The notes under the pieces are model-generated. The model searched no databases. It was not told the origin of the DNA and saw only the letters and a list, made by a program, of their open reading frames with translations. The position numbers and the translations under genes are program-made. Positions 1 to 5,409 of a DNA stretch of 8,960 nucleotides are shown piece after piece. The stretch spans positions 1 through 8,960 of the forward strand of contig PMLO01000160.1 of assembly GCA_003158895.1 (NCBI GenBank). The letters run 5' to 3'. Position 1 is the first letter of the stretch. The number at the start of each line of letters is the position of its first letter. This DNA is from Propionibacteriaceae bacterium (GTDB lineage Bacteria; Actinomycetota; Actinomycetes; Propionibacteriales; Propionibacteriaceae).

Positions 1-165
1 GACTCGGCGCTGTCCGAGCTCCAGTCACAGGCGGCTGTGGACGCGATCGTCCTGCCCATCTCTCAGGAGGATGACGACATGTTCCTGGCCTCGGGCGTGA
101 AGACGCATGAGCCGCTGTACGCACCCGGCTACCAGCTGGCCCTCTGGGCGATGGGGCTCTCGTGA
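1..165 (+). CDS. C-terminal end of an unidentified protein (5' truncated)
   Basis: An open frame runs from the first base to a TGA at 163-165 and gives the last 54 residues of a protein that begins outside the window. It has G/C-rich third positions like its neighbours and ends with a hydrophobic/aromatic stretch (APGYQLALWAMGLS). I do not recognise the family. In mycobacteria the gene next to trmI encodes a RecB-like nuclease, but I see no nuclease motif in this fragment, so that name is not supported. The stop overlaps the GTG start of trmI in a GTGA arrangement, so the two genes are very likely co-transcribed and perhaps translationally coupled. Confidence 0.7.
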   Translation, partial: DSALSELQSQAAVDAIVLPISQEDDDMFLASGVKTHEPLYAPGYQLALWAMGLS

Positions 166-1088
166 GCGAGGACGGCGTGGACGGGGCATCAGCGGAGGAC
201 TGGTCAGGCATCAGAAGCGGCCCGCTGGTCGAGGGGGAGCGCGTGTCGCTGTTCGACCCGAAGGGTCGGCGACATTCCGTCAAGCTCACCTCGGGGGCGA
301 CGTTCCACACCACCAAGGGCGGCATCGACCACGACGAGCTCATCGGCGGCCCTGACGGCGTGGTCATCACCTCGGCGAAGGGGATCACGTACCTCGCGCT
401 GCGTCCCCTGCTCGAGGAGTACACGATCTCGATGCCGCGCGGTGCGCAGGTGATCTACCCCAAGGACGCGGCCCAGATCCTCATGTACACCGACATCTTC
501 CCTGGTGCCCGCGTGCTCGAGGCGGGTGTCGGATCCGGGGCGCTTTCGTTGTCGATCCTGCGCGCGATCGGTACGGGCGGCAGGCTCTACTCGTACGAGC
601 GCCGCGCCGACTTCGCGAAGATCGCGATGAGCAACGTGGAGACGTTCTTCGGGCGGCCGCATCCGGCATGGGACGTACGGGTGGGCGACCTCGTCGAGAG
701 CATCGGTCCCGAGCCCGTCGACCGCGCCATCCTCGACATGCTCGCCCCGTGGGAGTGCATCGATGCCGTGGGGGAGGTGCTGGAACCGGGCGGCGTGCTG
801 TGCTGCTACGTCGCCACCACCACCCAGCTCGGGCGCACGATGGACACGCTGCGCGTCCACGGCGGCTGGCTGGAGCCGCGGGGCGTGGAGGTGTCCGTAC
901 GGGAGTGGCATGCCGAAGGCCTCGCGATCCGGCCGGCTCATGGCGGTACCGGTCACACGGGATTCCTCATCCACACACGGCGTCTGGCCCCGGGCGTGAC
1001 CGCGCCTCTCAAGAAGCGGCGTCCTTCTCCTGGCGCGTACGGTCCGGACTATCAAGGCCCCCGGCCTGCGGGCATCTCCATAGACTGA
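162..1088 (+). CDS. trmI: tRNA (adenine(58)-N1)-methyltransferase TrmI
   Basis: A 308-residue class I SAM-dependent methyltransferase that forms m1A58 in the T loop of tRNAs; the bacterial enzyme is a homotetramer. Residues about 20-90 form the N-terminal beta-rich domain (ending near VYP-like IYPKDAAQI, 98-106). The SAM-binding motif VLEAGVGSG lies at 118-126, followed by the acidic post-motif YERR (145-148). The family catalytic-site motif ILDMLAPWE is at 190-198, with D192 the expected cofactor/target-site Asp. The length is a little above the roughly 280 residues of Mycobacterium tuberculosis Rv2118c because of a short acidic N-terminus and a basic, Pro-rich tail. The GTG start at 162 is chosen because it overlaps the previous stop and the next good start would cut into the conserved N-terminal domain. 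The family is known to sit next to the proteasome-associated ATPase gene arc/mpa in many Actinobacteria; here a permease follows instead. Confidence 0.95.
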   Translation: MSEDGVDGASAEDWSGIRSGPLVEGERVSLFDPKGRRHSVKLTSGATFHTTKGGIDHDELIGGPDGVVITSAKGITYLALRPLLEEYTISMPRGAQVIYPKDAAQILMYTDIFPGARVLEAGVGSGALSLSILRAIGTGGRLYSYERRADFAKIAMSNVETFFGRPHPAWDVRVGDLVESIGPEPVDRAILDMLAPWECIDAVGEVLEPGGVLCCYVATTTQLGRTMDTLRVHGGWLEPRGVEVSVREWHAEGLAIRPAHGGTGHTGFLIHTRRLAPGVTAPLKKRRPSPGAYGPDYQGPRPAGISID

Positions 1089-1092
1089 CCAC

Positions 1093-2334
1093 GTGCTGGT
1101 GGTCTCGGGGTCGCTGCTGATCCTCGTCCTGGCCTTCGCTGTGATCAGGCCACGGGGCCTACCGGAGGCGATCGCCGCCGTACCCGCAGCGATCATCGTG
1201 GTGGTCGTGGGCGCTCTGAACGGTCATGAAGCGCTCTCAGAGATCAGGCAGCTCCTCCCGGTCGTGCTGTTCCTCGCGGCGATCCTCGTCGTGGGCGATC
1301 TGTGCGAGGCAGCCGGAGTGTTCCGCTGGGCCGGCGAGCAGATGGGCCGGGGGAGCGGTGGCAGCGGAAAGCGGCTGCTGCTGCTCGTCTTCATCGCCGC
1401 CTCGGTCGTGACGGCGGTGCTGTCATTGGATGCGACGGTCGTCCTGCTGACACCCGTCGTGCTGGCGACCGCACGTGCTGTACGAGTCCCTGCGAAGCCC
1501 CACATGTACGCGTCGGCGCACCTCGCGAACAGCGCCTCCCTGCTGCTGCCGGTCTCCAACCTCACGAACCTGCTCGCGCTGCACGCGTCCGGGCTGTCGT
1601 TCGGGCGGTTCGCCCTGCTCATGGTCGTACCGTGGCTGGTCGTCATCGGGATCGAGTACTTCGTGATGCGCTGGCGGTTCGGCTCCGAGCTCACGCTGCG
1701 TGGCCGGCCGGTCAGGACCACCTCGACCCGTCTGCCGATCTTCCCCGCCGTCGTGGTGGGCGTGATGCTCGTCGGCTTCGTCGTGGCCTCATCGCTCGGT
1801 GTCGAGGCGGCGTGGGTCGCGGGGGCGGCGGCGCTGGTTCTGGCCGTACGCGCCGTGGTGCGCAAAGAGGTCACCGTGCGCTCCCTCGGCGGCAGCCTCA
1901 ACATCCCGTTCATCGCGTTCGTCCTCGGCCTCGGGGTCGTCGTCATGGCCGTCGTGCAGGGCGGGCTCGGAACGTTCCTGAGCCATCTCGCACCGACGGG
2001 GAACGGACTCGTCTCCCTGCTGCTGTGGGCCGCGCTCGCAGCTGTGCTCGCCAACCTCGTCAACAACCTGCCGGCCGTGCTGCTGCTGCTCCCGCTCGCG
2101 GCAGCCGTGGGGCCGCTGGCGATCCTGGCCGTGCTGATCGGCGTGAACGTCGGACCGAACCTCACGTACGTGGGATCGCTCGCGACGTTGCTCTGGCGAC
2201 GGATCGCGTGCGATCACGACCACGAGGTGGCGATCGGCGAGTTCACCATTCTCGGGCTTCTCACCACTCCGGCATCGCTCGCGGCCGGGGTGGCGGCACT
2301 GTGGGTCGTGGGCAATCTACTGGGAGGTACGTGA
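1093..2334 (+). CDS. ArsB/SLC13 (ion transporter superfamily) membrane permease
   Basis: A 413-residue polytopic inner-membrane protein with about 10-12 hydrophobic segments and almost no soluble domains. Several segments match the ArsB/NhaD/SLC13 ion-transporter fold: SLDATVVLLTPVV (111-123), the helix-break region ANSASLLLPVSNLTNLL (145-161) resembling ArsB 'ANxASLxLPxSNxxNLL', NNLPAVLLLLP (324-334), and GVNVGPNLTYVGSLATLLW (350-368), which closely resembles the second ArsB signature with GPN and GSLAT. The fold is internally duplicated, with the two re-entrant loops carrying SN/TN and GPN/TY signatures. ArsB extrudes arsenite/antimonite, but SLC13 and Na+/H+ relatives carry other anions or ions. 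With no arsR, arsC or ACR3 nearby the substrate is unknown. The GTG start lies 4 nt after the trmI stop, and the stop shares one base with the downstream USP-like start (TGATG). Co-transcription with both is likely, and functional pairing with the USP-like protein is plausible. Confidence 0.85.
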   Translation: MLVVSGSLLILVLAFAVIRPRGLPEAIAAVPAAIIVVVVGALNGHEALSEIRQLLPVVLFLAAILVVGDLCEAAGVFRWAGEQMGRGSGGSGKRLLLLVFIAASVVTAVLSLDATVVLLTPVVLATARAVRVPAKPHMYASAHLANSASLLLPVSNLTNLLALHASGLSFGRFALLMVVPWLVVIGIEYFVMRWRFGSELTLRGRPVRTTSTRLPIFPAVVVGVMLVGFVVASSLGVEAAWVAGAAALVLAVRAVVRKEVTVRSLGGSLNIPFIAFVLGLGVVVMAVVQGGLGTFLSHLAPTGNGLVSLLLWAALAAVLANLVNNLPAVLLLLPLAAAVGPLAILAVLIGVNVGPNLTYVGSLATLLWRRIACDHDHEVAIGEFTILGLLTTPASLAAGVAALWVVGNLLGGT

Positions 2335-2843
2335 TGGGCGAGTCGAAGAGACGGATCCTGGTGTGGGTCGAGCCTGGCACGTGGGAGGCGTGCGTCAGTG
2401 CCGCGGCCGACCTCGTACCCGCCGGGACCGGCGCCCAGGTTCTCCTCCTCTACGTTCCCGACGACTCGGAGGACCTCCTGCGCGAGGCCCAGGCCGGACT
2501 CTGGGGACGCGGGCGACGGCCGCGACCGGTGGCGACGACCGACGGTGCGGAGCTTCTGGCCGACGCCGAGGCCCTGCTGCACGACCTCGCAGGCGACGCG
2601 GTCATCTCGACCCAGCAGGGGAGCGGCCCGGTCGAGCGTGTCGTGACGGCGGCGTCCGAGAACGCCGACTACCTCGTGCTGGGGCGCGAGGGCGACCTGA
2701 GTCGCCGCGGTCCGACGAGCCTCGTCAAGCACACGAGGTTCGTCGTCGACCACGCGCAGTGCCGCGTCGTCATCGTCTGGCCGAGCGCCGCCCCCTCGGC
2801 GGCGACGATCCCGCCGCTGCCGCCGGACGATCCTCGCCGCTGA
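2334..2843 (+). CDS. Universal stress protein (UspA-like) family protein
   Basis: A 169-residue soluble protein with the alpha/beta Usp/HUP layout. There is an N-terminal strand RILVWVEP (7-14), a helix, a second strand AQVLLLYVP (34-42), a helical middle containing basic residues (58-65), and the C-terminal nucleotide-loop region starting at ADYLVLGREGDLSRRGPTS (111-129), ending in strand CRVVIVWP (143-150). The loop resembles the Usp ATP-binding signature (G-2X-G-9X-G-S/T), but the spacing is not canonical: G117-x2-G120, then the next Gly only five residues later. ATP binding is therefore uncertain. A Pro/Ala-rich tail (151-169) follows the domain. ATG 2334 is preferred over the in-frame GTG at 2331 because GGGAGG at 2322-2327 is 6 nt upstream of it. 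The start overlaps the permease stop by one base. Usp domains are known to regulate several ion transporters, so a role in controlling the adjacent permease is a reasonable inference, not shown. Confidence 0.75.
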   Translation: MGESKRRILVWVEPGTWEACVSAAADLVPAGTGAQVLLLYVPDDSEDLLREAQAGLWGRGRRPRPVATTDGAELLADAEALLHDLAGDAVISTQQGSGPVERVVTAASENADYLVLGREGDLSRRGPTSLVKHTRFVVDHAQCRVVIVWPSAAPSAATIPPLPPDDPRR

Positions 2844-2848
2844 TCGTC
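2826..2848 (+). terminator. Inverted repeat straddling the USP-like gene stop codon
   Basis: GACGATC (2826-2832) and GATCGTC (2842-2848) form a perfect 7-bp stem with a 9-nt loop; the TGA at 2841-2843 sits at the loop/3'-arm junction. No T-run follows, so if it acts as a terminator it would be the U-less type proposed for actinobacteria. It could equally be an mRNA 3'-end stabiliser or chance in GC-rich DNA. Confidence 0.3.
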
Positions 2849-2919
2849 GTGGGGGTGGTGGTATCCGCCCTGACGGGGTACACCTGACGGTGGACGACCA
2901 CCCATCGAGGAGGTGTCAC

Positions 2920-3093
2920 ATGACCACCACTCCTGTTCCTGACGACGAACGTCTCGCCTTCATCGACGGGGACGACGCTGTCGAGGATGATCTTCAGGCC
3001 ATCCCTGCCGACGCCAACGAGGCGGACGTCATCGAGCAGCACCAAGAGCTACCCGATGACGAGGAGGACGCAGCCCCCGCAAGCGGCTCGTGA
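2920..3093 (+). CDS. Small, highly acidic protein of unknown function (57 aa)
   Basis: Encodes a 57-residue, very acidic protein: roughly 20 Asp/Glu against only one Arg and no Lys. The centre reads IPADANEADVIEQHQELPDD (28-47). No membrane segment, Cys or signal peptide is visible, and it is probably largely disordered. I recall short Actinobacteria proteins carrying a similar 'ADxADVxEQ' patch, but I cannot verify a family. ATG 2920 is preferred to the in-frame GTG at 2890 because GAGGAGG at 2907-2913 is an excellent ribosome binding site 6 nt upstream. The gene lies 76 nt after the USP-like gene on the same strand and may share its transcript. The next gene is convergent. The good ribosome site, GC-biased third positions and conserved-looking patch favour a real gene. 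Function unknown. Confidence 0.7.
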   Translation: MTTTPVPDDERLAFIDGDDAVEDDLQAIPADANEADVIEQHQELPDDEEDAAPASGS

Positions 3094-3102
3094 GCCGAGC
3101 CG
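3084..3102 (+). terminator. Inverted repeat over the small-protein stop codon
   Basis: CGGCTC (3084-3089) is complementary to GAGCCG at 3092-3097 and again to GAGCCG at 3097-3102, so two alternative 6-bp stems are possible, the second with a 7-nt loop. The stop TGA (3091-3093) falls inside. There is no T-run. It lies at the convergent end with the DUF3054 gene, where termination is expected. Weak as a terminator call. Confidence 0.25.
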
Positions 3103-3183
3103 GCAGGCGAAAAGTCATCACCGCCCCGAACAGGCTTGAGCATGCTGAGGGGCATCCGGCGAGTTTCTCGCGCTCGAACGGGG

Positions 3184-3570
3184 CTACGAGGTCTCCAGCG
3201 GGTCGCTCGGGTCCGAGTCGGGTCGAGCCACGGTGACGCGCCAGGCGATCATGCGCCATCCGATGAGGAACACCGCGAGGACGATCGTGGCCACGATCAG
3301 GAACCCCATCGCGAGGCCACCGCCCGTGACGCCGCGGAGCAGCATTCCCACCACGACGGTGATCGCCCACACCAGGAGCCCCTCTCGAAGCCATCCGAGA
3401 CGCAGCACGACGCACGCGAGCACCGACCCGATGAGGCAGGCGAGGAGGAATGGCCAGGCGGTCTGCAGGACGCCTCCGAGGCTGAGCACTTCGCCATGGC
3501 TGGCCCGCCCGATGACAGCGAACACGAGGACGAGAACGAGGTCTCCGGCGATCCTGGCGGGCGTACGCAT
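3184..3570 (-). CDS. DUF3054 family membrane protein
   Basis: A 128-residue integral membrane protein with four predicted hydrophobic segments, roughly 8-24, 36-56, 63-82 and 86-108, then a short polar C-terminus. It carries the features I associate with DUF3054: FAVIGRASHGE (17-27) near the first helix, TAWPFLLAC (37-45), and LRGVTGGGLAMGFLIVA (78-94) leading to FLIGWR (101-106). The family is common in Actinobacteria and haloarchaea and has no established function. It is the only minus-strand gene here, convergent with the small acidic protein (90 nt apart) and divergent from tyrA (62 nt apart), so it is transcribed alone. No strong Shine-Dalgarno is visible before ATG 3570, so a short leader is possible. 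Confidence 0.85.
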   Translation of the reverse strand: MRTPARIAGDLVLVLVFAVIGRASHGEVLSLGGVLQTAWPFLLACLIGSVLACVVLRLGWLREGLLVWAITVVVGMLLRGVTGGGLAMGFLIVATIVLAVFLIGWRMIAWRVTVARPDSDPSDPLETS

Positions 3571-3601
3571 GCCACTGACGATACTTCGCGGTCGACGCCG
3601 A

Positions 3602-3607
3602 TAGGCT
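3602..3607 (+). promoter_or_regulatory. Possible -10 element for tyrA
   Basis: TAGGCT matches the actinobacterial sigma70-type -10 pattern TANNNT and lies 25 nt before the tyrA start, in the only divergent intergenic gap. I see no convincing -35 at a normal distance. A promoter is expected here because the gene upstream is on the other strand. Confidence 0.3.
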
Positions 3608-3632
3608 GACGCGCGGTCTACGGAGGTCGAAG

Positions 3633-4700
3633 ATGAGTACGGGAACCGGCGAGTGCGTCGTCGTCATCGGCGCGGGACTCGTGGGTGCCTCCATCGGGAT
3701 GGCGCTGGTCGGCACTGGGCATCGCGTCCATCTGCGCGACCGTGTCTCCTCACACGCGCGGGTCGCTGCGGGACTGGGTGCCGGCACCACGGACAAGGCC
3801 GCGGCTGACGAGGTCGACCTTGTCGTCGTCGCCGTACCGCCAGCAGCCATCGCGGCGGCCATCCTGGGGGCTCTCGAGAGGTACCCGTCGGCCGTCGTCA
3901 CCGATGTCGGCTCCGTGAAAGGCGCCGTGCTCGCCGATCTCGCGGCGAGCGGTGCCGACCTGTCCCGTTACGTCGGGTCGCACCCGATGGCCGGTTCGCA
4001 GCACGCCGGGCCGCTCACGTCGACGGCCGACCTCTTCGTCGACCGGACCTGGGTCGTCACCCCTCACCTGACGTCCGCGCCCGATGCGGTGGCCCGCGTC
4101 GAACAGCTGGCCCGCGACTGCGGAGGACGCGTCATCGTGCTCGATGCCCGTGAGCACGACGAGGCTGTGGCGCAGGTCTCGCACCTGCCGCAGCTCATGA
4201 GCTCGCTGACCGCCGGCCGCCTGGTCGACGTGCCGGAGGAGCACCTGCGGCTCGCCGGCCAGGGCATCCGCGACGTGACCCGCATCGCGGGCTCCGATCC
4301 TGACCTGTGGCAGCAGATAGTCGCCGCCAACGCGGAGGCGGTACGGACGGAGCTGCTGGCTGTACAGGAGGCGCTCGCCGGACTCGTCGCCGTCCTCGAC
4401 GACCCTGAGGCGGTTCGGGAGTTCATCGCTCGCGGCAGGCGTGGCACGAGGGCGCTGCCGGGCAAGCACGGTCACCGCGCCACGGACTTCGCGCACGTCG
4501 TCGTCGAGATTCCGGACGCTCCCGGCGCCCTGGCACGGCTGTTCGCGGACATCGGCGACGCCGGCGTCAACGTCGAGGATCTCGCGATCGAGCACGACGA
4601 GGCACGTGAGGTCGGCTACCTGTCCGTGGCCGTGACGCCTGACCGCGTCGAGAGCCTGACGACCACGATGATCGGATGCGGTTGGACGGTTCGGCCGTAG
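3633..4700 (+). CDS. tyrA: Prephenate dehydrogenase with C-terminal ACT domain
   Basis: A 355-residue cytosolic enzyme that oxidatively decarboxylates prephenate to 4-hydroxyphenylpyruvate in tyrosine biosynthesis. It has an N-terminal Rossmann fold with VIGAGLVGASIG (11-22), the segment DVGSVKG (91-97), the catalytic GSHPMAG (115-121, H117), VSHLPQ (182-187, H184), and GIRDVTRIAGSDPDLW (211-226), all typical of TyrA. An ACT domain at about 288-345 (VVVEIPDAPGALARLF) suggests feedback binding of an aromatic amino acid. There is no fused chorismate mutase. The basic residue after the first Rossmann strand (R35 in LRDR) might hint at NADP use, but this is not decisive. ATG 3633 has GGAGG at 3622-3626, 6 nt upstream. 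tyrA beside cmk and der is a recurring Actinobacteria order; the scpAB/rluB genes often found before tyrA are not here. Confidence 0.95.
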   Translation: MSTGTGECVVVIGAGLVGASIGMALVGTGHRVHLRDRVSSHARVAAGLGAGTTDKAAADEVDLVVVAVPPAAIAAAILGALERYPSAVVTDVGSVKGAVLADLAASGADLSRYVGSHPMAGSQHAGPLTSTADLFVDRTWVVTPHLTSAPDAVARVEQLARDCGGRVIVLDAREHDEAVAQVSHLPQLMSSLTAGRLVDVPEEHLRLAGQGIRDVTRIAGSDPDLWQQIVAANAEAVRTELLAVQEALAGLVAVLDDPEAVREFIARGRRGTRALPGKHGHRATDFAHVVVEIPDAPGALARLFADIGDAGVNVEDLAIEHDEAREVGYLSVAVTPDRVESLTTTMIGCGWTVRP

Positions 4701-4706
4701 CGGCCG
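4692..4706 (+). terminator. Perfect inverted repeat with the tyrA stop codon as its loop
   Basis: CGGCCG (4692-4697) and CGGCCG (4701-4706) form a 6-bp all-G/C stem whose three-base loop is exactly the tyrA stop TAG (4698-4700). No T-run follows. It might attenuate or end the tyrA transcript before the separate cmk start, or slow ribosomes at the stop. Function is unproven; each arm is itself palindromic, so a DNA-binding site is also possible. Confidence 0.3.
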
Positions 4707-4736
4707 GGCCGTGCGGTCGGTGGGGCAGAGGTCTGG

Positions 4737-4742
4737 GAAGAT
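4737..4742 (+). promoter_or_regulatory. Possible -10 element just before cmk (leaderless-type)
   Basis: GAAGAT (4737-4742) resembles an actinobacterial -10 and lies 7 nt before ATG 4750, the spacing expected if transcription began at or next to the start codon. No -35 is evident. The same bases (GGGAAG, 4735-4740) could instead serve as a weak ribosome binding site 9 nt from the ATG. Confidence 0.25.
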
Positions 4743-4749
4743 GTCGCCT

Positions 4750-5409
4750 ATGAGTGCGATCGTGGCCATTGACGGGCCGTCAGGGTCCGGGAAGTCGACG
4801 ACCGCACGAGGGGTGGCCCGCCGCCTGGGCTACGGCTACCTCGACACGGGCGCCATGTACCGGGGGGTCGCCGTGGCGTGCCTGCGGGACGGCGTCGACC
4901 ACGAGGACGTGGAGCGCATCGCGGAGATGACACGTACGGTCTCCCTCGACATCTCGACGGTGCCCGACGACCAGCGGCTGCTCGTCGACGGGGTCGACGC
5001 CACGCTCACCATCCGTGAACCGAGCGTGTCGGCATGGGTCAGCGCGGTCTCGACGAACGCCGCTTCCCGCGCCGAGCTCGTACAGCGCCAGCGCGCGATC
5101 ATCGCCGCCGGCCGGTACGTGGTCGAGGGACGCGACATCACCACCGTCGTCTGCCCGGAGGCGGCGGTACGCGTGCTGCTGGTCGCCGATCCCGTACGTC
5201 GCATGGCCCGTCGTGGCGCTGAGCTGGCTGGTGTTCTGGACGAGGCTGCGCTGCACGATCAGGTGCTGCGGCGCGACAAGGACGACTCCACTCTCGTCAA
5301 CTTCACCGATGCCGCTCCCGGCGTGACCGTGGTCGACTCCACAGAGCTGACGGTCGACGAGGTTGTGGAGACGATCGTCGGTCTTGCGCACGACGCGGGA
5401 CTGACGTGA
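4750..5409 (+). CDS. cmk: Cytidylate (CMP/dCMP) kinase
   Basis: A 219-residue cytosolic NMP kinase that phosphorylates CMP and dCMP to the diphosphates using ATP, in pyrimidine nucleotide salvage and supply. The P-loop GPSGSGKST lies at 9-17, followed by YLDTGAMYRG (30-39) of the NMP-binding region, the family motif EGRDITTVV (126-134, the form usual in Actinobacteria), and the lid/C-terminal motif RRDKDDSTLVNF (174-185). The length is normal for the family. ATG 4750 is chosen because the conserved strand starts two residues later; an in-frame ATG at 4741 would add MSP, and a GTG at 4711 would add 13 residues that do not look conserved. The gene follows tyrA by 49 nt, and its stop overlaps the MFS start (GTGA), so cmk and the transporter are likely co-translated. 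Confidence 0.95.
   Translation: MSAIVAIDGPSGSGKSTTARGVARRLGYGYLDTGAMYRGVAVACLRDGVDHEDVERIAEMTRTVSLDISTVPDDQRLLVDGVDATLTIREPSVSAWVSAVSTNAASRAELVQRQRAIIAAGRYVVEGRDITTVVCPEAAVRVLLVADPVRRMARRGAELAGVLDEAALHDQVLRRDKDDSTLVNFTDAAPGVTVVDSTELTVDEVVETIVGLAHDAGLT

Noticed and set aside
1..165. Naming the partial gene as the RecB-like nuclease found beside trmI in mycobacteria
   Set aside because: The 54 visible residues show no nuclease motif and do not resemble that protein's C-terminus as I recall it.
204..1196. Long minus-strand open frame (330 codons) opposite trmI
   Set aside because: It is a shadow frame of GC-rich DNA: Arg/His/Ala-rich with no recognisable fold, while the plus strand encodes a clear TrmI.
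1093..2334. An arsenic resistance locus, based on ArsB similarity
   Set aside because: No arsR, arsC, arsM or ACR3 neighbour and no arsenic-specific regulator site; the ion-transporter superfamily is too broad to name a substrate.
3159..3171. Short hairpin GCGAG-TTT-CTCGC between convergent genes
   Set aside because: Only 5 bp and no T-run on either strand; too weak to call as a bidirectional terminator.
3136..3609. Plus-strand open frame across the DUF3054 gene
   Set aside because: The translation is low-complexity His/Glu/Asp/Arg, typical of the antisense of a membrane protein; the minus-strand frame shows DUF3054 features.
3750..4769. Long minus-strand open frame opposite tyrA, and a similar one at 5666-6715 opposite the MFS gene
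   Set aside because: Compositionally odd translations and no motifs; both lie fully over well-supported plus-strand genes.
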